DNA of 64,000 nucleotides from Streptomyces hoynatensis (GCF_003626535.1 NZ_RBAL01000006.1:310001-374000); one strand, 5' to 3'; shown: positions 44,943-53,784, numbered from the stretch's first letter. Numbers and translations are program-made. The notes: generated by a model not told the origin, from the letters alone.

Positions 44943-45308
44943 TCAGCTCCGCTTGTGAAGCTCCTCGCCGCCGGGCGGCAGCGCCCGGTGGGCGGTCCCC
45001 AGCAGCCCCGAGGGCAGCGCGGAGACGTTCTCCCGGCCCGCGTTGGCGATGACCACGGCGAAGTACGGCAGCACGGCGCCGACGACGAGGGTGACCGCGG
45101 CCACGGGCCTGCTGACGTTCCACAGCAGCACGGTCAGCAGCACGGCCGCGGTCCGCACCAGCATGGACAGCACGTAGCGCCGCTGCCGTCCGCGGACGTC
45201 GTCCTGCAGGCTCTGCCGCGCCTCGGTGATCCGGAAGACGGCCGGCTCGGGGCCGCCCTTCCGCGCAGAATGCCTCTCGGGCTTCTTCACGGGGTTCCTC
45301 ACGCGCAC
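44943..45308 (-). CDS. DUF3099 membrane protein
   Basis: 121 residues from GTG. Motif AVFRITEARQSLQDDVRGRQRRYVLSM is the family mark, followed by two membrane segments (LVRTAAVLLTVLLWNV, AVTLVVGAVLPYFAVVIANA). Function unknown. 46 bp after tyrS on the same strand, so it may share its transcript. Confidence 0.88.
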   Translation of the reverse strand: MRVRNPVKKPERHSARKGGPEPAVFRITEARQSLQDDVRGRQRRYVLSMLVRTAAVLLTVLLWNVSRPVAAVTLVVGAVLPYFAVVIANAGRENVSALPSGLLGTAHRALPPGGEELHKRS

Positions 45309-45354
45309 GATGCCTCACCACCCGGGACCACGGTACGCCCCCGCCCGGCACCGG

Positions 45355-46776
45355 CTACCGGCGGACCTCGGCCAGCTTCCGGCCCGCCTTCAGGAACACG
45401 CCCTTGGGCTCCTCGCCGGTCCCCTCGGCGCCGGCGAGCGACTCGCCGAGCACCTCGGCGAGCGGGCGCAGCGCGTCCGCCTCCGCGAGCACCCGCTGGC
45501 GCTGCTCCCCGCCGGCGAACTCCAGCACGAGCCGCAGCCCGTTCTGCTTCGCCAGCCGCCGGGCCGCCGAGGCGCTCGGCGTGAAGCCGAGCGCGCCGGT
45601 GAGCACCGCGGTGACCGGCTCCGCCCCGTGCTCGGCGAGCGTCACCTCGGGCAGCGCCGCCACCTCGGCGAAGCTCTTCCTGGAGAACTGCGCGGCGAAG
45701 TCCGCCCTGGCCCGCATCGCGGCCTCCACGCCGTGCAGCGCCGCGACCACCTCCCCGGCCAGCACCTTCTTGAGGTCCATCGGGTGCAGCGAGGAGTCGG
45801 CGAGCCGCCCGGTCACCAGCGCGAGCTCCTCGTCCGTCCACTCCGTCCAGGCCCGCAGGTAGGACTCCATCAGCCGGTCGGGGATCGACATGATCTTGCC
45901 GAAGACGTCCTCGGCGGTGGCGGTGAGGCCGACGTAGTTGCCCTTGGACTTGGACATCTTGGCGCCGGTGCCGTCGGTGCCCTCGATCAGCGGCATGGTG
46001 ACGATCAGCTGCGGGTCGAGGCCGTAGATCTCCATGACCCGCCGGCCCATCTGGATGTTCAGCAGCTGGTCGGCGCCGCCCAGCTCGATGTCCGCGTCGA
46101 TCTCGGCGGAGTCGATCGCCATCGCCACCGGGTAGATCAGCTCCGACATCGCCAGCCCGTGCCCGCCCTCCAGGCGGGTGCGGAAGTCGTCGCGCTGCAG
46201 CAGCGCCGAGACCGGCACCTGCGCCAGGATGCCGATCAGCTTGGGCAGCGTGATCCCGGCCAGCCACTCGCTGTTGCGCCGGTACCCGACCCGCTCGAAG
46301 TCGAAGAACGGCCGCACCTGCTCGCGGTAGCCCGCCAGGTTGCGCGCGATGTCCTCGTCGGTCAGCGGGGGGCGCTCCTCCGACCTGCCGGTCGGGTCGC
46401 CGATCTTCGCGGTGATGTCGCCGATGATCAGCGTCACCTCGTGCCCCATCCGCTGGAAGCGGCTGAGGACGATCATCGGCACCGTGTGACCCAGGTGCAC
46501 GTCGGCCGCCGTGGGGTCGATGCCGAGCTTGACGTGCAGCCCGCGCCCGGCCGCCCGCGCGGTCTCGATCCGCTGCTCCAGCGTCTCCACCGAGGGCAGC
46601 ACGTCCACCGCCCTGGCCGCGATCAGCCGGGCCTGCTCCGCCGCGCTCAGGTCCGTCAGGTCGAGATACCGCCGCGAGACCGACTCCTCCAGCAGCCGGC
46701 GCACGGTGCTGTCGGAAGAGAGGTCCTGCGCGAGCAGCGCGGAGGCGCGCCGCACGGATTCGCCGAGGCGTGTCAC
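45355..46776 (-). CDS. tyrS: Tyrosyl-tRNA synthetase
   Basis: 473 residues. Class I synthetase: HIGH-type motif HLGHT (about 94), VTLIIGDITAKIGDPTGRS, tyrosine-binding GGADQLLN, KMSKS loop (about 273-277), C-terminal S4-like RNA-binding domain from about 395. A strong -10-like TAGAAT lies at 46832-46827, about 50 bp upstream. No T-box was recognised. Confidence 0.95.
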   Translation of the reverse strand: MTRLGESVRRASALLAQDLSSDSTVRRLLEESVSRRYLDLTDLSAAEQARLIAARAVDVLPSVETLEQRIETARAAGRGLHVKLGIDPTAADVHLGHTVPMIVLSRFQRMGHEVTLIIGDITAKIGDPTGRSEERPPLTDEDIARNLAGYREQVRPFFDFERVGYRRNSEWLAGITLPKLIGILAQVPVSALLQRDDFRTRLEGGHGLAMSELIYPVAMAIDSAEIDADIELGGADQLLNIQMGRRVMEIYGLDPQLIVTMPLIEGTDGTGAKMSKSKGNYVGLTATAEDVFGKIMSIPDRLMESYLRAWTEWTDEELALVTGRLADSSLHPMDLKKVLAGEVVAALHGVEAAMRARADFAAQFSRKSFAEVAALPEVTLAEHGAEPVTAVLTGALGFTPSASAARRLAKQNGLRLVLEFAGGEQRQRVLAEADALRPLAEVLGESLAGAEGTGEEPKGVFLKAGRKLAEVRR

Positions 46777-46882
46777 GATCCGTCCTGAGGGTCGGGGAAG
46801 CGGGGCCGGAAGCGGCCGGGGGCGCCATTCTACTGGCGCAACGCCGCCGCCCCGCGGGAGTGCCCCGGGGCGCCCGGCGGCC

Positions 46883-47722
46883 TCAGGCGCCGGGCTTGAC
46901 GGCCACCCCGGCCCAGAGACTGACCTCGGCGTCGCCGATCGGCTCCGCCGACCCGAGCCCGCTGTCCTTGGGCCGCCACCGGTGGGCCAGGACGAGCCCG
47001 GGGGAGACCAGGTCGAGCCCGTCGAAGAGGGCGGCCACCTCCTCGCGGGTACGCAGGTGCAGCGGGGCGCTCGTGCCGCGGTAGACGCGCACGATGCCGT
47101 CCCACAGTTCGGGGTCGAGGTCGCGGGTGGCGTGGGTGAGGGCGAGGACGCTGCCGGGCGGCAGCGGGTCGAGCAGCGTGCCGACGATCTCGCGGGGGCC
47201 TGCGGGGCCGTCGGGCACGAAGTGCAGCAGCGCGTTCAGGCTGACGGCCACCGGCTCGTCCAGGTCCAGGGTGCTGGTCAGCTCCGGCGCGTTGAGTATG
47301 GTCTCGGGGCGGGTGGCGTCCCCGTGGACGTAGGCGATGCGGCCCTCGGGGCGGCCGTCCATCAGGGCCGCGGCGTGGGCGAGGACGATCCGGTCCTTGT
47401 CCGCGTAGACGATCCGCGCGTCCGGCCGGATGGACTGCGCCACCTCGTGGAGGTTGGGACTGGTCGGGATGCCGGTGCCGATGTCGAGCCACTGGCGGAT
47501 GCCGCGCCCGGCCAGGTACTCGGTGACCCGGTGCATGAAGGCGCGGTTCACCCTGGCGACGGTCCTGGCGTGGGGGTGGACGCGCATCGCGGCCTCGGCG
47601 GCCTCGCGGTCCAGCGCGTAGTTGGTCTTGCCGCCGAGTAAGTAGTCGTAGATGCGGGCGGAGTGCGCCCGGTCGAGCTGAAGGTCCAGCGTGCCGTCCT
47701 GCTCCGTGCCCTCTGCCGTCAC
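46883..47722 (-). CDS. SAM-dependent methyltransferase, DUF574 family (one TTA codon)
   Basis: 279 residues from GTG with GGAGG upstream. Class I fold: SARIYDYLLGGKTNYALDREAA, SAM-binding LDIGTGIPTSPNLHEVAQ, VYADKDRIVLAHAAALM. These proteins are expanded in actinomycetes, usually beside XRE regulators. Codon 28 is TTA (47641-47639), the codon read by bldA tRNA, so translation may depend on development. Confidence 0.9.
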   Translation of the reverse strand: MTAEGTEQDGTLDLQLDRAHSARIYDYLLGGKTNYALDREAAEAAMRVHPHARTVARVNRAFMHRVTEYLAGRGIRQWLDIGTGIPTSPNLHEVAQSIRPDARIVYADKDRIVLAHAAALMDGRPEGRIAYVHGDATRPETILNAPELTSTLDLDEPVAVSLNALLHFVPDGPAGPREIVGTLLDPLPPGSVLALTHATRDLDPELWDGIVRVYRGTSAPLHLRTREEVAALFDGLDLVSPGLVLAHRWRPKDSGLGSAEPIGDAEVSLWAGVAVKPGA

Positions 47723-47827
47723 GTCCGCCTCCCCGTGTTTCTGGGTCTTTCCGGGTCTGCCTGGGTCTGCCTGCGTCTGTCCGCTTCGGCACGTCGCCGG
47801 CCTTCCCCGACCCGGTATGCCGGTGTC

Positions 47828-47860
47828 AACTCCCGTGTGCGCATGGTAACTCCCGGGTGC
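47828..47860. repeat. Direct repeat AACTCCCGNGTGC with 20-bp period
   Basis: AACTCCCGTGTGC (47828-47840) and AACTCCCGGGTGC (47848-47860), 105-140 bp upstream of the methyltransferase. A TTGACA -35-like element overlaps the distal edge on the minus strand (47829-47824), without a good -10. Possible target of the neighbouring XRE protein. Confidence 0.55.
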
Positions 47861-47939
47861 CGGCGCGGGGCCGCCCGTGCGGGCCGCCGGCCGGCCCCCG
47901 CCCGCGCCCGGCCGGGCCCGCCCGCCGGCGCGCGGCCGC

Positions 47940-48776
47940 TCACCCCTGCGTGAGGAGCCGCTCGATCAGCCGGGCCGACTCCCGGGGGCCGAGCGCCTGG
48001 GCGCGCAGGATCTCGTAGCGCTGGCTGAGGTCGCGCACCGCGTCGCTCCTGGTGCGCAGGGCCCCGAGGTCGTGCGCCTCGACGTAGGCCGCCATCGGCT
48101 CGCCCTCGGCCCGCATCAGCAGCAGCGGCCCGCCGGAGCCGGCGTGGTCCTCCCGGTCGGTCGGCATCACCTGGAGCTCGATGTTGCGCTGCTGGCCGAG
48201 GCGCAGCAGGTGCTCGCGCTGTCCGCGCAGCACGTCCGCGCCCCCGAAGGGGCGGTGCAGCACGGCCTCCTCGACGACGAAGCTCATGGCCGCGGCGGGC
48301 CTGCGCTCCAGCAGGGCCTGCCGGGCGAGGCGGGCCGCGGTGCGCTCCTCGACCGTCTCCTCGTCCAGCATCGGCCGCTGCATGCGGAAGACCGCCCGGG
48401 CGTACTCCCTGGTCTGCAGCAGTCCGGGCACCACCTGGTTCTCGTAGGAGTGGTACTCGACCGCCCGCTCCTCCAGCCTGGCCGCGTCGCGGAAGAAGGC
48501 CGGCAGGCAGGCCTTGGCGACCTCGCGCTTGGCCAGCTTCAACAGCCCGCCGGCGCGCAGCACCTCGTCGGCGCGGTCGAGGAAGTCCGGCTCGGGCGGG
48601 CGCCGCAGGCCCTGCTCGACGGAGATCACCGTGTGCGTGCTGTACCCCACCCTGGCCGCGAACTCCTCGCGTTCCAGCTGGGCGTTCATGCGCAGCGACT
48701 TCAGCTGCGCGCCGATGAGCCTGACGATGTCGGGGCCGGCGTCCTCGCCGGCGTCAAGGGGCCTGATGTCCGTCAT
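47940..48776 (-). CDS. XRE-family regulator with DUF5753 domain
   Basis: 278 residues from ATG 48776 (GGAGGG 8 bases upstream; GTG 48785 is possible). N-terminal HTH (LRMNAQLEREEFAARVGYSTHTVISVEQG), then the DUF5753-type domain (EYHSYENQVVPGLLQTREYARAVF, QREHLLRLGQQRNIELQVMP). Typical Streptomyces regulator that usually pairs with a small DUF397 protein; none is visible here. Divergent from ramR. Confidence 0.92.
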   Translation of the reverse strand: MTDIRPLDAGEDAGPDIVRLIGAQLKSLRMNAQLEREEFAARVGYSTHTVISVEQGLRRPPEPDFLDRADEVLRAGGLLKLAKREVAKACLPAFFRDAARLEERAVEYHSYENQVVPGLLQTREYARAVFRMQRPMLDEETVEERTAARLARQALLERRPAAAMSFVVEEAVLHRPFGGADVLRGQREHLLRLGQQRNIELQVMPTDREDHAGSGGPLLLMRAEGEPMAAYVEAHDLGALRTRSDAVRDLSQRYEILRAQALGPRESARLIERLLTQG

Positions 48777-49220
48777 GGTGCCCACCCTCCGTGCGGTCCG
48801 GCGCGAACCTGACGCGTCGGCGCGGCTTCCTACCCACGCGTCTCACTCGCCTCACCCATTGTGTGCAGGCGGAGCGCCCGGCGTGCTGTTGTTGCCGGAA
48901 GTCCCGCCGGAAATCCCGGCGGAATTCACGGAGCGGCAACGCGGCGGGAGCGCTTTGAAGCAATGCAAGGGCGCGCGTGAGTCGAGCGCGCCCCCCGTGA
49001 TTCGCCCTTGTGTTCCCTTGGTTGTTCTCTCCTTCGGTTTCCTCGTTCATTTTTCTGCCTTCTGAAGCACGGACTTCGCGCCGCGCGCCCCTCGTGCACC
49101 GTGAACTCGCGTGCTGATTCATGGTTTTCCCCTCACTTCTCGACCCGAGCGCCACGCCTATGGGGAAAGCTGGGGGATCGAGGGGCGAGTGTGAGCCGAT
49201 GCCAGAGGAGGCAGGAAAAC
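48777..49220. other. 444-bp divergent region between XRE gene and ramR
   Basis: No gene. Contains CCGGAAGTCCCG/CCGGAAATCCCG direct repeats near 48896-48925, the hairpin GGGCGCGC-N9-GCGCGCCC (48969-48993) and an AT-richer stretch at 49020-49070. A TATGGG -10-like element at about 49158 was not paired with a -35. Probably carries the ramR promoter. Confidence 0.55.
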
Positions 49221-49835
49221 GTGATCCGGTTATTACTCGTGCACGACGACAACCTGGTGCGCTGCGCGCTGGCTTCGCTGCTGGCGGTCCACGAGGATTT
49301 CGGCGTGACGACGGTTTCCTGGGCCGAGTTGACCGGCGGCCCGGCCCAGGCCGCCCACGGGGAGGCCGGCCTGTGGCTGCTCGACGTCGCGTGCCCGGGC
49401 TCGGCCGGGCTGGCGGAGGCGGTGGCCAGGCGGCGCACGGAGGGCGCCGAGAGCGCGGGGCTGATCGTGCTCGCGCCGGCGGGCAGGCCCGGCCTGCTGC
49501 ACCGGGCGTTCGAGGCGCGCGCGCAGGGGTACGTCAGCAAGGACGCGCCGCCCGAGCGGCTGATCGAGGCCATCCGCCGGGTCGCGGACGGCGGGCGCTA
49601 CGTGGACGAGGGGCTGGCCTACGACTTCCTCAGCGCCTCGCGGATGCCGCTGACGCCGCGGGAGCTGAGCGTGCTCTCACTCGCCGCCGACGGCGCCCCC
49701 GTGCCCGAGATCGCCAGGTCCCTGTGGCTCGCCGAGGGAACGGTGCGCAACTACCTGGCCGCCGTCATCCGCAAGACCGGCGCCCGCAACCGCGTCGACG
49801 CCATACGCATAGCCCGCACCGGCGGCTGGGTCTGA
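49221..49835 (+). CDS. ramR: LuxR-family response regulator of the lanthipeptide cluster (two TTA codons)
   Basis: 204 residues from GTG with AGGA/GGAGG upstream. Receiver domain (about 1-118): acidic pair VHDDN, phospho-Asp in LLDVACPG, Lys in YVSKDAP, but Ala replaces the usual Thr/Ser switch (VLAPAG). LuxR HTH at about 140-200 (LTPRELSVLSLAADGAPVPEIARSLWLAEGTVRNYL). Codons 4 and 5 (49230-49235) are both TTA, so translation should need bldA tRNA. Adjacent to a class III lanthipeptide operon as RamR/AmfR are; no partner kinase is in the window. Confidence 0.92.
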   Translation: MIRLLLVHDDNLVRCALASLLAVHEDFGVTTVSWAELTGGPAQAAHGEAGLWLLDVACPGSAGLAEAVARRRTEGAESAGLIVLAPAGRPGLLHRAFEARAQGYVSKDAPPERLIEAIRRVADGGRYVDEGLAYDFLSASRMPLTPRELSVLSLAADGAPVPEIARSLWLAEGTVRNYLAAVIRKTGARNRVDAIRIARTGGWV

Positions 49836-51725
49836 GCCGGGGCGCGGGGCCTCCACGGGCGGGGCGGGCGGCACCGGGGGCAGGCCCATCAGCTCCCGGT
49901 AGCCGGCCGAGCGGGCCAGCAGGTCCGCGTGACGGCCGTGCAGCGCCCGCCCGCCGTCCAGCATCAGCACCCGGGCGGCCCGCCGCGCCGAGCCGGGCCG
50001 GTGCGCCACGACCAGGAGCGTGCCGCCCGGCCTGGCGGCGAAGGCGCGCTCCGCCCGGGCCTCGGCGGCCGGGTCGAGGTGGCAGGTGGCCTCGTCGAGC
50101 AGCGCCAGGGGCGCGGGCGACAGGTAGGCCCTGGCCAGCGCGAGCAGTTGGCGTTCGCCCGCGGAGAGCGCGGCGGGCTCGACCCGCCCGGCGAGGCCCC
50201 CGAGCCTGGCGACGAGTTCGGCCGCGCCCACCGCCTCCGCCGCCGCCAGCAGGGCCGCCCCGGGCGTGCCCGGGCCGCACAGGTAGCCGAGGTTGGCGGC
50301 GACGCTGCCGGAGAAGACGTACGCCTCCTGCGGGATCACCACCCGCCGGGCCGCCGGCGGCGCGCCCGGCTGCCCGGTCGCGGGCACCCCGCCGAGCAGC
50401 ACCTCGCCCGCGTCCGGGCGGAGCAGGCCGGCCACGAGTGCGGCCAGGGTGGACTTCCCCGCGCCGCTCGGCCCCACCACCGCCAGGTGCCCGCCCTCGG
50501 GCACCACCAGGTCGAGCCCCCGCAGCACCGGCGCGGCCCGCCCGCCGTAGCCGAAGCCGACCCCGCGCAGCTCCAGCGCCCCGCGCCCCCGCGCTCCCGC
50601 CCGCGCGCCGGTCGCGGGGGCCGCGCCGCCGCCGGGCGGCTCAGCGCGGCGGGCCGGTGCCGCCTCCCGGCCGCCGGCCGCCGGCCCCGGCGCCGCCCGG
50701 CCCCGGGGTGGCGGCCCCGGGGGGCGGTGCCTCGGCGGGGCGGGGGAGTCCAGGAGGCGGGTGAGGACGACCGTCAGCCGGGCACCCGCCCCGCCCAGGC
50801 CGTTCACCAGGCTCTGGAGGGCAGGCAGCAGCGCCTGGGTGACCAGGGTCAGGGCGCCGACGAGCTCGCCAGGGGACACGCCGTGCGCCAGCAGCCAGGG
50901 CCCGAGGAACAGCAGCGCGAGCAGCGGGCCCCGGCCCCCGACCGCGGGCGCGAGCGTCCTGATCACCCCCCAGCGGGCCAGCGCCACGGCCGCCCGCCGC
51001 TCCCGTTCCACGTGCCGCCCCACCTCGGCCGCCGCGCGTTCCTCCGCCCCGCAGGCGGCGATGTCGCGCAGCCCGGCGGCCACCTCGCCCCACGCCCCGG
51101 CCAGCGACTCGTCCGCGGCGAGCAGGGCCCGCTGGTGCCGGGCGAGCGGCCCGAGGGACCACAGCAGCAGCCCGAGGCCGAGCAGCAGCGGGGCCGCCAC
51201 CAGGGGCAGCAGCACCGGAGCCAGCCAGGCGAGACCGCCCAGCGCCCCGGCCAGCGTGACCAGGAAGCCCTGGGCCACCAGCACCAGGCCGGCGAAGCTG
51301 TCCCTGGCGATCTCCACCTGATGGGTCAGCCGGGAGACCGCGGCGGTGCCGTCCGCCCGCCCCTCGCGCACCGCCCCGTCCAGGGCGCGGCGCACCACCT
51401 CCCGCACCAGGGCGTCGCGCAGCGGCTCGGCGAGCGCCCCCACGGCCCGCTGCACCCCCGCGGTGCCGAGCGCGCCCGCCGCCACCCCGGCGGCGGCCAG
51501 GCCGAGCCAGCCGAGGCCGGCGCCCGTGCGCCCCGCGAGAAATCCCTCGTCCAGCGCCCTGGCCAGGCAGGAGCCGAGCAGGAAGGTCTGGCCGCCCTGG
51601 AGCAGCGACCAGCAGCCGAGGGCGAGCAGCGTCCGCGGCCGGTCCCCGAGGAAACACAGCCAGGCCCGTGCCGTGCCCCGCCGCGGCGCGGCGCGGCGCC
51701 GGGTGCCCCGGGCGGCCCGGCTCAC
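49677..51725 (-). CDS. ramB: ABC exporter (RamB-like), membrane and ATPase domains
   Basis: 682 residues. Exporter-type fusion: membrane domain with six helices (about 20-300) and nucleotide-binding domain (about 385-610) with Walker A GPSGAGKST, signature LSAGERQLLALARAY (Ala replaces the usual second Gly) and Walker B LALLDEATCHLD. A Pro/Arg/Ala linker lies between. After the expected end (GYRELMGLP) an in-frame tail of about 75 residues runs antisense through the 3' end of ramR. Partner of the ramA product in exporting the lanthipeptide. Confidence 0.9.
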   Translation of the reverse strand: MSRAARGTRRRAAPRRGTARAWLCFLGDRPRTLLALGCWSLLQGGQTFLLGSCLARALDEGFLAGRTGAGLGWLGLAAAGVAAGALGTAGVQRAVGALAEPLRDALVREVVRRALDGAVREGRADGTAAVSRLTHQVEIARDSFAGLVLVAQGFLVTLAGALGGLAWLAPVLLPLVAAPLLLGLGLLLWSLGPLARHQRALLAADESLAGAWGEVAAGLRDIAACGAEERAAAEVGRHVERERRAAVALARWGVIRTLAPAVGGRGPLLALLFLGPWLLAHGVSPGELVGALTLVTQALLPALQSLVNGLGGAGARLTVVLTRLLDSPAPPRHRPPGPPPRGRAAPGPAAGGREAAPARRAEPPGGGAAPATGARAGARGRGALELRGVGFGYGGRAAPVLRGLDLVVPEGGHLAVVGPSGAGKSTLAALVAGLLRPDAGEVLLGGVPATGQPGAPPAARRVVIPQEAYVFSGSVAANLGYLCGPGTPGAALLAAAEAVGAAELVARLGGLAGRVEPAALSAGERQLLALARAYLSPAPLALLDEATCHLDPAAEARAERAFAARPGGTLLVVAHRPGSARRAARVLMLDGGRALHGRHADLLARSAGYRELMGLPPVPPAPPVEAPRPGSDPAAGAGYAYGVDAVAGAGLADDGGQVVAHRSLGEPQGPGDLGHGGAVGGE

Positions 51726-53749
51726 CGGAGGCCGCGCTTCCCGGCCCGCCGCGCCCCGCCCGCCGTGCCGTCCGCCGCCCCTTCTGCCGTCCCGTTCGCC
51801 GTCTCGTGCGCCGTCCCGTTCGCCAGGTCGTGCGCCGCCGCGTGCGCCGCCGCGCCTGACGACGCCGCGTGCGCCGCCGCGCCTGACGACGCCGCGTGCG
51901 CCGCCGCGCCTGACGACGCCGCGTGCGCCGCCGCGCCTGACGACGCGGCGGGCGCCCCGCCTGACGACGCGGCGGGCGCCCCGCCTGACGACGCGCCCGA
52001 CGACGCGCCAGGCGCCCCGGCTGACGCCTCATCTGACGCCCCGTCCTGGGGCGCCGCGTCCGCCGCCCACAGCGCGCGGTAGGCGGCGTCCGCCCACAGC
52101 GTGCGGTGCGGGGCGAGCGCCCGCACCCGCCCCCCGTCGAGCCAGGCCACCAGGTCCGCCCCGGCGGCCAGGGCCTGGCGGTGGGCCACGATCAGCCGGG
52201 TGCGGGCGCCCGCCTCGCCGAGCAGGGCCCGGGTGATGCGCCGCTCCGTGGCGGAGTCCAGGCTCGAGGTCGCGTCGTCGAGCACGAGCAGCCGCCCGCC
52301 GTGGGCGAACGCCCGTGCCAGGCCGAGGCGTTGCCGCTCGCCCCCGGACAGCGGGGCCTCGGCGCAGCGGGTGGCGTACCCCTCGGGCAGCCTGCCGACG
52401 AACGCGTCGGCCCCGGCCGCGCGGGCCGCCGCCCGCACGCGCCCGGGCGGCAGGGGGCGCGGGCCGTAGCCGATGGCGCCCTCCAGGGTGCCGCCGAGCA
52501 GCGCCGGGCGCGCGAAGGCGTAGCCGACGGCGCGGCGCACCTCGGCCCGCTCCAGCGCGTGCAGGGGCACCCCGTCGAGCAGGACCAGGCCCGCGTCGGG
52601 CTCGGCCAGCCGCCCGGCGAGCGCCGCGAGCAGCGACTTGCCGGCGCCCGACCTCCCCACCAGCGCCACCGTCGCGCCGCCCGGCACCACCAGGTCGAGG
52701 CCGCGCAGCACCTCCCGCCCGCCGCGCCGGGCGGTGACCTGGCGGAACTCAAGGCGGCCCGGGCCCGCCTGCGGCAGCCGGGCCGCGCCCCAGGCGGGGG
52801 GCGGCTCGGCGAGGACCTCGCCGAGCCTGGCGGCGGCGGCGCGGGCCCGCAGCAGCAGGTTGAGCCGGCCGAAGGCCGTGCCGATCCCGGCGGCGAGCGC
52901 CGCGTAACGGGTGGTGGCCACCCACTCGCCCACGCTGAGGCTCCCTTCGGCGAGCAGCAGGCCACCCGCCGCGAGCACGGCGAGCTGGAGCCCGGGGGAG
53001 AGGACCGCGGCCTGCCCGGCGGCCCGGGCGTTGATCCGCCACATGCGGCGGCCCTGGGCGGCCAGCGCGGGCAGCGGCGCGAGCACCCGGTCGCGCTCCC
53101 GCCGGGACGTGCCGGCGGCGGCGATGGTGCGGGCCCCGCCGAGCGCCTCCACCAGTCGGGCCGCGAGGCCGGCCTGGAGCTCCTGGTACGCGGCGACGTT
53201 CCCGGTGACCGAGCGGGTGAAGGACCGCAGCAGCCACGCCAGGGCGGGCAGCCCGGCCAGGAAGGCGGCGGCCAGCCGCCAGTCGAGCAGGGCGAGGGCG
53301 ACGGTGGCGCCCAGCGGCGCGGCGGGCGCGGCGAGGGCCTCGCCGAGCGCGGCCGGAAGGGCCCCGGCGTGCACCGCGTTCCCCGTCGCCCTGGTGATCA
53401 GGTCGCCGCCGGGAAAACGGGCCGCGGCGTCGGGGCCCAGGGCCAGCAGGTGCCGCAGCAGGCCGCGCCGCAGCCAGGCGGTGGCCCGCGCGCCGGTGGT
53501 GCCGGCCAGCAGGGACGCCGCCGCGGAGAGCAGGGTCTGCGCGCCGGCCAGGCCCGCGCAGCGCAGGCTCCAGGCCCGGGTCTCGGCCGCCGGGGCCCCG
53601 CTCAGCAGCGCGTCGAGGGTGCGGCCGAGGGCCAGGGGGAACAGCAGCGCGGCCACGGAACCGGCCAGCGACGCCAGGCACAGCACGGCGGCGCGTGCCG
53701 CGCCGTGCCGCGCCGTGCGCAGCCACAGCCCGTCGGCAGAACGCCCCAA
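51722..53749 (-). CDS. ramA: ABC exporter (RamA-like) with repeat-rich C-terminal tail
   Basis: 675 residues. Six-helix exporter domain (about 10-300) and ATPase domain (about 335-560): Walker A GRSGAGKS, signature LSGGERQRLGLARAF, Walker B LLVLDDATSSLD. The last about 100 residues are not seen in typical exporters: they hold ASSGAAAHA repeats encoded by a DNA minisatellite and end AGKRGLR. The stop overlaps the ramB start (four bases). Follows the precursor gene after a hairpin. Confidence 0.9.
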   Translation of the reverse strand: MGRSADGLWLRTARHGAARAAVLCLASLAGSVAALLFPLALGRTLDALLSGAPAAETRAWSLRCAGLAGAQTLLSAAASLLAGTTGARATAWLRRGLLRHLLALGPDAAARFPGGDLITRATGNAVHAGALPAALGEALAAPAAPLGATVALALLDWRLAAAFLAGLPALAWLLRSFTRSVTGNVAAYQELQAGLAARLVEALGGARTIAAAGTSRRERDRVLAPLPALAAQGRRMWRINARAAGQAAVLSPGLQLAVLAAGGLLLAEGSLSVGEWVATTRYAALAAGIGTAFGRLNLLLRARAAAARLGEVLAEPPPAWGAARLPQAGPGRLEFRQVTARRGGREVLRGLDLVVPGGATVALVGRSGAGKSLLAALAGRLAEPDAGLVLLDGVPLHALERAEVRRAVGYAFARPALLGGTLEGAIGYGPRPLPPGRVRAAARAAGADAFVGRLPEGYATRCAEAPLSGGERQRLGLARAFAHGGRLLVLDDATSSLDSATERRITRALLGEAGARTRLIVAHRQALAAGADLVAWLDGGRVRALAPHRTLWADAAYRALWAADAAPQDGASDEASAGAPGASSGASSGGAPAASSGGAPAASSGAAAHAASSGAAAHAASSGAAAHAASSGAAAHAAAHDLANGTAHETANGTAEGAADGTAGGARRAGKRGLR
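51854..51982. repeat. Compound minisatellite: 3 x 27 bp then 2 x 24 bp
   Basis: Three perfect 27-bp units starting GCCTGACGACGCCGCGTGCG (51854-51934) followed by two perfect 24-bp units starting GCCTGACGACGCGGCGGGCG (51935-51982). All units are multiples of three, so the ramA frame is kept and copy number can vary. Confidence 0.93.
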
Positions 53750-53784
53750 CGCGCCTCTCCTTCCGCGATACGGTGCGCCACGGG

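Noticed and set aside
46777..46882. T-box or other tRNA-sensing leader before tyrS
   Set aside because: The gap is only 106 bp, no specifier hairpin or TGG bulge motif was found.
51100..53700. Second lanthipeptide precursor hidden in or near the exporter genes
   Set aside because: No other short ORF with a LLDLQ leader or S-x2-S-x3-C core was found between 49.2 and 57.3 kb by eye.
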